From Acidobacteriaceae bacterium (GTDB lineage Bacteria > Acidobacteriota > Terriglobia > Terriglobales > Acidobacteriaceae): a stretch of DNA of 6,562 bases. The notes under the pieces were generated by a model. It saw only the letters and a list, made by a program, of their open reading frames with translations, was not told the origin of the DNA and made no database searches. Location of the stretch: the NCBI GenBank assembly GCA_003133425.1, contig PKXI01000238.1, positions 1 through 6,562 on the forward strand, given 5' to 3'. Both the position numbers and the translations under genes were made by a program. This document shows, piece after piece, positions 1-5,628 of this stretch; position 1 is the first letter of the stretch; every line of letters starts with the position of its first letter.

Positions 1-102
1 GCGACCTTAGTTTTGCTCTAAAGCCCGTACGCTTCAGGCGGAGCGACTGCGCATCAATGGGGTCCATAGCCCGGGCCCGGGAATCTGTGGCAATCTTGAT
101 GG
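1..102. other. Unassigned upstream region
   Basis: No gene can be assigned here. One + frame is open from base 3 to a TGA at 123-125, and could be the tail of an upstream gene overlapping the next start, but its translation is not recognisable. On the - strand an ATG at 67-65 opens a frame that runs off the window edge without a ribosome binding site. A perfect 12-bp palindrome, CCCGGGCCCGGG, lies at 70-81. I see no convincing promoter for the gene at 103. Confidence 0.4.
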
Positions 103-1245
103 ATGAAAATCGACAGGATGATTGACAGGCTGCTGACCGGCTTGGTGCTTGCGGCAGGGGCGATGCTGTTTGCGGCGGCTTCAGGAGCGCAGGTTCCGGC
201 GGCGCACAAGACGCAGAACGTGATCGTGGTGATGATGGACGGAATGCGCTGGCAGGAGGTGTTTCAAGGCGCGGACCCGAAGCTGATAAAGACTCTGGGG
301 CTCGATTGGCTGGGCGACCCGAAGGTGATGGCCGCTGAGGCGCAGAAGCAATACGGGCGCTCAACCCCGGCGGAGGCGCGGCAAGCGCTGATGCCATTCC
401 TGTGGAGCGTGGTGGCCGCCAAGGGACAGATCTTCGGCAATCGCGATCTGGGGTCGGATTCGCATGTCACGAACGGGTTCAACTTCAGCTATCCCGGCTA
501 TGCGGAAACTCTCACGGGAATCGCCGACCCGCGTGTCAACTCGAACGACAATGTGCCGAATCCGAATCCAACGGTCTTTCTGTGGCTCAACGCCAAGCCG
601 GACTTCGCGGGCAAGGTCGCGGCCTTTGGCGCGTGGGGAACGTTCAACGGAATTTTCGACAAGGAGCACTGCGGCTTCGTTGTAAATGCCGCTTACGATC
701 CTCTGACGGAAATTCCTGCCACGCCTGAGGTGGCGCTGCTGAACGCACTGAAGACGGAGTCGGCGCGCCTGTGGATGGACGAGTCGTTCGATAACCTGCC
801 CTTCCATACGGCGATGGAATTCGTGAAGGCCAAGAAGCCGCGGGTGCTTTTTGTTGGACTGGGCGAGACGGACGACTGGGCGCACGCAGGCTCTTATGCC
901 GCGTATCTGACGGCCGCGCATCTGGGCGACGCATATTTGCGCGAGCTTTGGGAGATGGTGCAATCGATGCCCGAGTATCAGGGCAAGACCACGCTGATTG
1001 TGCTGCCCGATCACGGCCGCGGCTTGGGCCCGGAGTGGACGACCCATGGACAAAAGGTACCCGCCTCAAAGGAGACGTGGATGGCGTTCATGGGGCCGGA
1101 CACGGCGGCACTGGGCGAGCGCAAACAGGCCGGTGCGGTGACCGAGAGCCAGGTGGCGGCCACAGTGGCGGCGCTGCTGGGAGAGGACTACCACGCTGCG
1201 GTGCCAAAGTCGGGGGCGGCCATTGGGGATGTGCTGGGGAAATAG
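103..1245 (+). CDS. Secreted alkaline-phosphatase-superfamily phosphodiesterase-like hydrolase
   Basis: This is a predicted exported metal-dependent hydrolase of the alkaline phosphatase superfamily, close to the type I phosphodiesterase/nucleotide pyrophosphatase and sulfatase-like branches. Residues 1-29 form a signal peptide: a basic start, the hydrophobic run LTGLVLAAGAMLFAAA, then a likely cut near SGAQ. The metal ligands can be read in order: Asp46 in VMMDGMRW, the probable nucleophile Ser129 in NFSYPGY (at the place of Thr in the phosphodiesterase TFPNH motif), Asp257/Asp258 and His261 in ETDDWAHAG, Asp303-His304 in LPDHGRG, and His315 in TTHGQ. The set looks complete, so the enzyme is probably active on a phosphate or sulfate ester outside the cytoplasm; the substrate cannot be told. 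At 380 residues it is compact for the family. The ATG at 103 lacks a clear Shine-Dalgarno; ATG at 118 is an alternative that also keeps the signal peptide. It stands alone, about 80 bases before the infC promoter. Confidence 0.83.
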   Translation: MKIDRMIDRLLTGLVLAAGAMLFAAASGAQVPAAHKTQNVIVVMMDGMRWQEVFQGADPKLIKTLGLDWLGDPKVMAAEAQKQYGRSTPAEARQALMPFLWSVVAAKGQIFGNRDLGSDSHVTNGFNFSYPGYAETLTGIADPRVNSNDNVPNPNPTVFLWLNAKPDFAGKVAAFGAWGTFNGIFDKEHCGFVVNAAYDPLTEIPATPEVALLNALKTESARLWMDESFDNLPFHTAMEFVKAKKPRVLFVGLGETDDWAHAGSYAAYLTAAHLGDAYLRELWEMVQSMPEYQGKTTLIVLPDHGRGLGPEWTTHGQKVPASKETWMAFMGPDTAALGERKQAGAVTESQVAATVAALLGEDYHAAVPKSGAAIGDVLGK

Positions 1246-1324
1246 TGCGCCCCCCGGACCCTTTGAATCCCCGGGACTTTACCCGTCTGGGTCAGGAATG
1301 CTCAAACACTCCGGCCTGAGCTCT

Positions 1325-1355
1325 TTGTTCAGTCGAGCCGGGCCAATGCTATACT
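1325..1355 (+). promoter_or_regulatory. Probable infC promoter with extended -10
   Basis: TATACT at 1350-1355 is one base off the sigma-70 -10 consensus and is preceded directly by TGC, giving an extended -10 (TGnTATACT, 1347-1355). A weak -35 candidate, TTGTTC at 1325-1330, lies 19 bases upstream; the extended -10 may make up for this spacing. Transcription would start near 1362, leaving a leader of about 70 bases before the proposed infC start. That start point also makes the TTG at 1365 an unlikely translation start. Confidence 0.6.
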
Positions 1356-1419
1356 CAGGGTGCGTTGCTGTGGCCGCGGCGATTCGGGAAACCCCCGGAG
1401 GCGGGCGGTAACGACATCT

Positions 1420-1433
1420 GGAGGAGTACCATC
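1420..1433 (+). promoter_or_regulatory. infC ribosome binding site and AUC start codon
   Basis: GGAGGAG at 1420-1426 is the strongest Shine-Dalgarno sequence near the gene and sits 4 bases (6 from its GGAGG core) before ATC at 1431-1433. No ATG or GTG in the gene's frame lies at this position. infC is the classic bacterial gene that starts with a rare codon (AUU, AUC or AUA), through which IF-3 limits its own synthesis by rejecting non-standard starts. The site decides the start used for the gene below. Confidence 0.72.
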
Positions 1434-2030
1434 GCACTCGATAAACGTTCGGCAAAGTCCTTTATCCGCATCAACGATAGAATTCGTGCGCGCGAGATCC
1501 GCGTCATTGACGAAAACGGCGAACAAATGGGCATCCTGCCTCCTTTCGAGGCGCTGAAGATCGCCCGCGAACGGGGACTGGACCTGGTCGAAGTTTCGCC
1601 CAATGCGGTTCCCCCGGTCTGCCGCATCCAGGATTACGGGCGCTTTCTCTACGAGAAGGAAAAGAGCGAACGCGCCGCCAAGAAGAAGCAGAAGGTGATC
1701 GTGGTCAAAGAGGTCAAGTTCTCCGTGACCGTGGATGAGCATGACTACCAGACCAAGAAGAACCAGGCAGTGAAGTTCCTAGCCGGCGGCGATAAGGTGA
1801 AGGCCAGCCTGCGCTTCCGCGGTCGGCAGATGGCCCATCGCGAATTGGGCTACGCAATTGTCAACCGGCTGATCCAGGACATTGGCGACGCGGGCATTGT
1901 GGAGTTCATGCCGCGCATGGAAGGGACGATTCTGCACGCGATTCTTGCGCCCTCGAAGAAACAGGAAGCTCCCAAGCCCAAGCCCGCAGCGGCTGCTCCG
2001 CAGGCCAGTGCTCCGGCGGTACAGGCGTAA
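1431..2030 (+). CDS. infC: Translation initiation factor IF-3
   Basis: IF-3 binds the 30S ribosomal subunit, keeps it apart from 50S and checks start-codon/initiator-tRNA pairing. Counting from the AUC start the protein has 199 residues. The N-terminal domain opens with RINDRIRAREIRVIDENGE (13-31). The linker region holds the family signature RIQDYGRFLYE (65-75) followed by a lysine-rich stretch. The C-terminal domain includes KASLRFRGRQMAHRELG (124-140) and MEGTILHAI (163-171). A Lys/Pro/Ala-rich tail from about 175 (KKQEAPKPKPAAAAPQ) makes it some 20 residues longer than the usual 175-180. The alternative TTG start at 1365 would add 22 residues, but it lies at the predicted transcription start and has no good ribosome binding site. 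A terminator follows directly, so the gene appears to be transcribed alone, without the usual partners rpmI and rplT. The family is certain; the start is an inference. Confidence 0.95.
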   Translation: MALDKRSAKSFIRINDRIRAREIRVIDENGEQMGILPPFEALKIARERGLDLVEVSPNAVPPVCRIQDYGRFLYEKEKSERAAKKKQKVIVVKEVKFSVTVDEHDYQTKKNQAVKFLAGGDKVKASLRFRGRQMAHRELGYAIVNRLIQDIGDAGIVEFMPRMEGTILHAILAPSKKQEAPKPKPAAAAPQASAPAVQA

Positions 2031-2054
2031 ACAAAGTTCAACTTCAAATACACG

Positions 2055-2087
2055 CAGGCCGCCTGATTGGGCGGCCTGTATTTTTTT
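2055..2087 (+). terminator. Intrinsic terminator of infC
   Basis: A perfect 9-bp GC-rich stem, CAGGCCGCC (2055-2063) and GGCGGCCTG (2070-2078), encloses a 6-base loop TGATTG and is followed by TA and seven T residues (2081-2087). It starts 25 bases after the infC stop codon. This is a standard rho-independent terminator on the + strand. Confidence 0.93.
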
Positions 2088-2186
2088 AGCGCGCGGTTAT
2101 TCTGCTGCACACTCGTGCTTCGATTTGCGGAATTGGCGGCGGGGCTGCGATGATCGCTGCGACGTTTTTATGGGGAGGATCTCTGC

Positions 2187-3110
2187 ATGAGCAGGAACGA
2201 AATTCTACTGGCCGCTGTGACGGCCTTGTCGTCAACGGTGCTGGCGCAGCCGTCGGGCTGGCCACCGTCACCGGATCATCTCACCTTGCCGGTATGGCCG
2301 GGAGTGGCGCCTGGAGCGCCATCGAATCTGCCTCCCGAGGTAGACAGCAACACTGCCAAAGACCCTCTGATCGCCGGCAGGCCCATCGTTCGCCTCACCA
2401 ACGTGGTTACGCCTACCCTTACCCTCTACAAGCCCACGGTCAAGAGCAACGGAGCTGCCGTTGTGGTATTTCCTGGCGGCGGATACAGGATTCTGGCCAT
2501 CGACCTGGAAGGCACGGAGGTGTGCGACTGGCTGAACTCCGCCGGCATTACATGCGTGCTGCTGAAATATCGCGTGCCGGATACCGGGCCTTATCCGAAA
2601 TCGCCTGCGGCATTGCAGGACGCGCAGCGCGCAATGGGGCTGGTGCGGCAGCATGCGGCGGAGTGGGGCATCGATCCGAATCGCATCGGCGTGCTGGGCT
2701 TTTCGGCGGGTGGACATTTATCCGCGGCCATCAGCAACATTTACGAGAAGCGGCTCTATGATCCGATCGACGACGCCGACAAGCTCAGTTGCCGGCCGGA
2801 CTTTTCAGTGGTTGTGTATCCCGGCTACCTGGCGTTGTCGGAGCAGAACTTCGCAGCCAACGCCGAAATTCATCCCACGGCAAATACGCCACCCACGTTC
2901 GTTGTTCAAGCTGAGGATGATCCGGTTCACGTGGAGAATGCGGTGGTGTACTTTATGCAGTTGAAGAATGCGAAGGTGCCGGCGGAGTTGCACGTGTATG
3001 CGCAGGGTAGTCATGGTTACGGGCTGCGGCGTACAGCGCTACCGGTGACCACGTGGCCGCAGGAGGTGGAGAAGTGGCTGCACACCATCAAGATTCTTCC
3101 GGCAGAGTAG
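2187..3110 (+). CDS. Secreted alpha/beta-hydrolase, acetyl-xylan esterase / BD-FAE type
   Basis: This is a predicted exported serine esterase of the alpha/beta-hydrolase fold, most like the bacterial esterases that remove acetyl or feruloyl groups from xylan and are often annotated acetylxylan esterase, BD-FAE or endo-1,4-beta-xylanase. Residues 1-20 are a signal peptide with probable cleavage at VLA-QP. WPGVAPGAP (37-45) is characteristic of this family. The oxyanion-hole motif FPGGGY is at 95-100, the nucleophile elbow GFSAGG gives Ser173, QAEDDPV (241-247) gives the acid Asp244 or Asp245, and GSHGYG gives His276. The triad is therefore complete, and 307 residues is a normal length. ATG at 2187 has a strong ribosome binding site, GGGGAGG at 2172-2178. 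It follows the infC terminator, so it needs its own promoter somewhere in 2088-2170, where I see no clear one. The exact ester substrate is inferred from family only. Confidence 0.87.
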   Translation: MSRNEILLAAVTALSSTVLAQPSGWPPSPDHLTLPVWPGVAPGAPSNLPPEVDSNTAKDPLIAGRPIVRLTNVVTPTLTLYKPTVKSNGAAVVVFPGGGYRILAIDLEGTEVCDWLNSAGITCVLLKYRVPDTGPYPKSPAALQDAQRAMGLVRQHAAEWGIDPNRIGVLGFSAGGHLSAAISNIYEKRLYDPIDDADKLSCRPDFSVVVYPGYLALSEQNFAANAEIHPTANTPPTFVVQAEDDPVHVENAVVYFMQLKNAKVPAELHVYAQGSHGYGLRRTALPVTTWPQEVEKWLHTIKILPAE

Positions 3111-3114
3111 GCTC

Positions 3115-3120
3115 TACAAT
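3115..3120 (+). promoter_or_regulatory. Possible leaderless -10 element of mog
   Basis: TACAAT, one base off the -10 consensus, ends 6 bases before the mog ATG at 3127, so a transcript from it would begin at or next to the start codon. No Shine-Dalgarno sequence precedes the gene, which fits a leaderless message. No good -35 is seen (TTCTTC at 3094-3099 is weak and too close). Read-through from the esterase gene is the alternative. Confidence 0.4.
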
Positions 3121-3126
3121 CTCTGT

Positions 3127-3609
3127 ATGCTTCTCGCAGTGCTGACCATCTCCGACCGTTGCTCAAAGGGCCTGCAGGAGGACACTGCAGGCCCTGCTAT
3201 ATGTGCTCTGCTGGAGCAGCAATGGCCGGAGGCCGAGATTTGGGCCGGGCTTTTGCCGGACGATGAAGACGCAATTGCGGGCAAGCTTGAAGATCTCAGC
3301 GGCCAGGGTGCGGCGCTGGTGTTGACCGCAGGCGGCACAGGCCTGGGACCGCGCGACCGCACGCCGGAGGCAACGCGCCGAGTGATTGATCGCGAGGCCC
3401 CCGGACTGGCAGAGGCGATGCGTGTGCATGGCGCAGAGCGCAATCCATTTGCGTGGCTTTCGCGGGGAGTTGCCGGTTTGAAAGGCAGCACACTGATTGT
3501 GAACCTGCCCGGCAGCAAGCGCGGAGCTGAAGAAAGTCTCATTTCCATCCTGGCGCTTGTGCGGCACGGGCTGGAGGTCGCGGCGGGCAGTCAAATCCAT
3601 CCCAAGTAA
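3127..3609 (+). CDS. mog: Molybdopterin adenylyltransferase, MogA/MoaB family
   Basis: This cytoplasmic enzyme belongs to the MogA/MoaB family, which activates molybdopterin by adenylation before molybdenum is inserted in molybdenum-cofactor synthesis. At 160 residues it is a single MoCF-binding domain of normal length. The start LLAVLTISDR (2-11) with Gly15, Asp19 and Gly22 matches the family pattern. TAGGTGLGPRDRTPEAT (67-83) is the cofactor-binding signature with its conserved GGTG and Asp77. NLPGSKRGAEESL (126-138) is the second conserved loop. The start is the only one upstream of these motifs; it has no Shine-Dalgarno sequence and lies 16 bases after the esterase stop, with TACAAT in the gap. 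No other molybdenum-cofactor gene is in the window. MoaB and MogA cannot be separated with certainty from sequence alone. Codons 14-23 contain a strong hairpin (see 3167-3195). Confidence 0.9.
   Translation: MLLAVLTISDRCSKGLQEDTAGPAICALLEQQWPEAEIWAGLLPDDEDAIAGKLEDLSGQGAALVLTAGGTGLGPRDRTPEATRRVIDREAPGLAEAMRVHGAERNPFAWLSRGVAGLKGSTLIVNLPGSKRGAEESLISILALVRHGLEVAAGSQIHPK
3167..3195 (+). repeat. 11-bp perfect inverted repeat inside mog
   Basis: AGGGCCTGCAG (3167-3177) and CTGCAGGCCCT (3185-3195) are exact reverse complements separated by the 7-base loop GAGGACA. It begins 40 bases after the mog start codon and is not followed by a T run, so it is not an intrinsic terminator. The encoded residues follow the normal Mog family pattern. 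The repeat is certain; a function is not. Confidence 0.8.
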
Positions 3610-3677
3610 CACAGCCGCCATAGCGAAGATACTGCAAGTGCATCCTGAGGTCCGCGATGTATACCTGGGACTGACTT

Positions 3678-3693
3678 TGGGAAACGCTTTCCA
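3678..3693 (+). promoter_or_regulatory. LacI/GalR-type operator-like palindrome
   Basis: TGGGAAACGCTTTCCA is a palindrome centred on CG (3685-3686), with 6 of 8 base pairs matching. Its core, GGGAAACGCTTTCC (3679-3692), fits the general LacI-family pattern TGnAAnCGnTTnCA at 8 of 10 fixed positions. It lies 158 bases before the start of the lacI-type gene, so self-regulation is plausible. It is about 105 bases upstream of the promoter at 3798-3825, farther than a simple blocking site would be. Role inferred. Confidence 0.45.
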
Positions 3694-3797
3694 GGATGCG
3701 GTGTTCCAGCCGGGTTTCCGCACTCCCTCAAGCCGTGAGTCTCTCCGCAAAACACATATTCTGGCGGCTTTAACGCTGACATTTCGCATGGAACAGC

Positions 3798-3825
3798 TTG
3801 AGAAACATTCAGAAAAGCGTACAAT
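3798..3825 (+). promoter_or_regulatory. Probable promoter of the LacI-family gene
   Basis: TTGAGA (3798-3803) and TACAAT (3820-3825) are separated by 16 bases, a good sigma-70 arrangement. Transcription would start near 3832, only a few bases before ATG 3836. There is no Shine-Dalgarno sequence before that ATG, which agrees with a nearly leaderless message. The element TACAATCTC is shared exactly with the region before mog (3115-3123). Confidence 0.6.
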
Positions 3826-3835
3826 CTCCTTGTCC

Positions 3836-4951
3836 ATGAATCCCGTCAGAAAAAAGTCTAAAAAGAAAGCTTCAAACCGGCGGCATCCATCCGTAAGCAT
3901 CCGCGATGTGGCCAAGCGCGCAAATGTCTCTATCGCAACCGTATCGCGCGCGGTAAATGGCATTACCAGCGTCGATCCCGAGCTGGCTAAGCGGGTTTGG
4001 AAGGCTGTCGGAGAAGTGGGCTACGTGCCCAATCCGCAGGCGCGCGCGTTGGTGTCCGGCCGCAGCCACATGTTGGGCCTGATTGTTTCGGAGATTACCA
4101 ATCCATTTTTCCCGGAGCTGGTGCAGGAGTTTGAAAACCTGGCCGTGGCGCAGGGCTACGAAGTAATGATCGGCTCCACCAATTATGATCCAGTGCGCAC
4201 CGAGTCATTGATTCGCCGCATGCTGCAGCGCAATGTGGATGGGGTTGCCGTAATGACGTTCGGCATCGAAGAGGACCTGGTAAAAAAACTTGTGGAGAGC
4301 GAGTTTCCGCTGGTGTTTGTGGATGCGGGGCCGAAGCTGCCGAATATCCGCGTTCTGAAAGTGAATTATGGCGAGGGAATTCGCGAGGCGGTGCAGCACC
4401 TGGCCGCTCTCGGTCATCGCTCCATCGCATTTATCAGCGGTCCGCTGCGGCTGCGGTCGGCAATAGCGCGACGCGACGCATTTTCGAATTCGATGAACGA
4501 GTTGGGCCTGACCGCGCCCGCAGGGCACATTGTCGAAGGCGATCACACCATGGAGGGCGGCATGGCGGCCATCGAGCAAATTCTGTCGCATGCGGAGCTT
4601 CCCACGGCCGTCGTATGCTCCAACGACATGACCGCCATCGGCGTTTTTCACGGACTTCACCGTACGACCAACACAGTTCCCAGTGATATTTCCGTAGTGG
4701 GGTTTGACGATATTCATCTGGCGCAGTTCATGCTGCCGCCGCTCACCACGGTGCAGATGTCATGCAAACTTCTGGCTTCGGCAGCGGTGCAGGCGCTACG
4801 CGCCGGCATTGAGCCCAACCACCCCAGGGCCGCGCAGAAGGAGTGGCACATTCCCACGCGCCTTGTCGTGCGGCAGTCGTCGACGTTCCCCAGGGGAACT
4901 CTTCCTGCGCTCAGGAGAAAAGCCGCCGCCGACCGGGCCAATGCAAAATGA
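3836..4951 (+). CDS. LacI/GalR-family transcriptional regulator
   Basis: This is a DNA-binding regulator that usually represses carbohydrate-use genes and is released by a sugar or sugar phosphate. After a lysine-rich lead (1-17) comes the LacI helix-turn-helix, SIRDVAKRANVSIATVSRAV (21-40), then the hinge around NPQARALVSGRS (66-77) with the minor-groove leucine Leu72. The periplasmic-binding-protein-like core starts at GLIVSEITNPFFPELV (81-96). It continues through DGVAVM (135-140), the ligand-binding ARRDAF (211-216), CSNDMTAIG (261-269) and VVGFDDI (287-293), and ends near RLVVRQSS (342-349). A basic tail of about 20 residues makes it 371 residues long, against 330-345 typically. The frame stays open upstream to 3557, overlapping mog, but that stretch is not LacI-like and contains the promoter, so ATG 3836 is chosen. 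The ligand is unknown. Nearby polysaccharide enzymes (esterase, heparinase-like gene) are possible targets by context only. Confidence 0.93.
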   Translation: MNPVRKKSKKKASNRRHPSVSIRDVAKRANVSIATVSRAVNGITSVDPELAKRVWKAVGEVGYVPNPQARALVSGRSHMLGLIVSEITNPFFPELVQEFENLAVAQGYEVMIGSTNYDPVRTESLIRRMLQRNVDGVAVMTFGIEEDLVKKLVESEFPLVFVDAGPKLPNIRVLKVNYGEGIREAVQHLAALGHRSIAFISGPLRLRSAIARRDAFSNSMNELGLTAPAGHIVEGDHTMEGGMAAIEQILSHAELPTAVVCSNDMTAIGVFHGLHRTTNTVPSDISVVGFDDIHLAQFMLPPLTTVQMSCKLLASAAVQALRAGIEPNHPRAAQKEWHIPTRLVVRQSSTFPRGTLPALRRKAAADRANAK

Positions 4952-5057
4952 AGTAGGACGATCTCTGCAAAGGATGCGCCAACTTCCGAGTCGCCCGCTG
5001 AAGCGCACTCAAGATCGAGCCAACCAAAAAATGGAAGAGCGCTGACAGGAGCCTGCC

Positions 5058-5309
5058 ATGGAATCCATGAGCCATCGCCCGGCGTGGAAGACTCTGCTGG
5101 CCTTCGCGATTATCTATTTTGTGTGGGGATCTACATTTCTGGCCATCCGCGTGGGCGTCCGGGAAGTACCGCCGTTGCTGCCGGCAGGCGAAGAGCTTGG
5201 GATGCGAACAATTCTTGGGACGGCGTTTTTGCTCGTCAGCGTGGTTGTAATCACGACCACGCGCGCGAGCAGGCCAGCCATGGCTAGCGAAGCCAAAGGG
5301 GCGACTTAG
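5058..5309 (+). pseudogene. EamA/DMT transporter remnant with large internal deletion
   Basis: An intact EamA-family permease (drug/metabolite transporter superfamily, RhaT/YedA-like) has about 300 residues and ten membrane helices; this frame has only 83 residues. Residues 12-43 are a typical first helix and its exit loop, including IIYFVWGSTFLAIRVGV and VPPLLPAG. From residue 44-45 the sequence changes to GEELGMRTILGTAFLLVSVV (44-63), which resembles the final helix of the family, normally preceded by a LGE.L..RTL.G motif. About 220 residues covering helices 2-9 seem to be missing, with the join near 5178-5192, in frame. A good ribosome binding site, AGGAG at 5047-5051, stands 6 bases before ATG 5058, so a two-helix peptide could still be made. 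It is unlikely to transport anything. A genuine small membrane protein or an assembly artefact are alternatives. It follows the LacI gene by 106 bases, where I see no terminator. Confidence 0.68.
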
Positions 5310-5628
5310 GGCGTGAATCGCGGGGTCATTTACTGCGGGGGTTCTTCTGGATTCCTTGCATTTGTCGGCTGCTCAAGCGTGTTCCCTGCCCTATTTCCCA
5401 AGCGCTGAATTCAAAACAGATAAGCGCTCGCCTTACTTTGCCGAGGGGGCTGACGTTATACTTGCTCGCGGTTGGAAACCTGAGCCGGGATTGCCGTGAA
5501 AAGTTTCCTGCCGACCCAAAAACACACGAGACGACTCGCGCACTTGAACCAAGGAAGTGTGGATGGCAAGTGGCTAACGAATGAGATGAGGGAGCGCGAG
5601 CGCCCAGATAAAGCAGAGGATGCTATTT
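5310..5628. other. Intergenic region before the heparinase-like gene
   Basis: There is no convincing gene in these 319 bases. A GTG at 5496 opens a 96-codon + frame, but its sequence is not recognisable and its second half overlaps the Tat signal and early coding region of the next gene. The short word AAGCGCT occurs at 5400-5406 and 5422-5428, and AAGCG also at 5375-5379. These may be fragments of LacI-type sites but fit the pattern poorly. A probable -10 element is at 5457-5462. I see no terminator for the upstream remnant. Confidence 0.5.
5457..5462 (+). promoter_or_regulatory. Possible -10 element upstream of the heparinase-like gene
   Basis: TATACT matches the -10 consensus at five of six positions. 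A -35 is poor (TTACTT at 5433-5438, 18 bases upstream). Transcription would start near 5469, giving a leader of about 160 bases before ATG 5629. The two AAGCGCT words lie just upstream, at 5400-5428. Confidence 0.35.

Noticed and set aside
361..1053. Long open frame on the - strand (230 codons)
   Set aside because: It mirrors the phosphodiesterase-like gene, is rich in Arg/His as expected of GC-rich antisense frames, and has no recognisable domain.
1250..1280. Possible terminator after the phosphodiesterase-like gene
   Set aside because: CCCGG/CCGGG arms are short and no T run follows (only ACTTTA), so it cannot be supported as an intrinsic terminator.
1365..1430. N-terminal extension of IF-3 from TTG 1365
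   Set aside because: The TTG lies about 3 bases after the predicted transcription start and lacks a good ribosome binding site, whereas ATC 1431 has a strong one and matches the usual IF-3 start.
2147..2157. GCGAT-G-ATCGC inverted repeat before the esterase
   Set aside because: Only 5-bp arms, easily due to chance; no supporting second copy or promoter arrangement.
2150..2761. Overlapping + frame of 203 codons across the esterase gene
   Set aside because: It is a frame shadow of the esterase, whose signal peptide and catalytic triad are in the 2187 frame with a strong ribosome binding site.
3557..3835. Upstream extension of the LacI-family protein
   Set aside because: The extra 93 residues are not LacI-like, overlap the end of mog and span the promoter at 3798-3825. 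ATG 3788 (TTTCGC before it) also lacks a binding site and lies upstream of the -35.
3163..3963. Long open frame on the - strand (266 codons)
   Set aside because: It runs antisense across mog, the lacI control region and the start of lacI, with no family features; the + strand motifs are clear.
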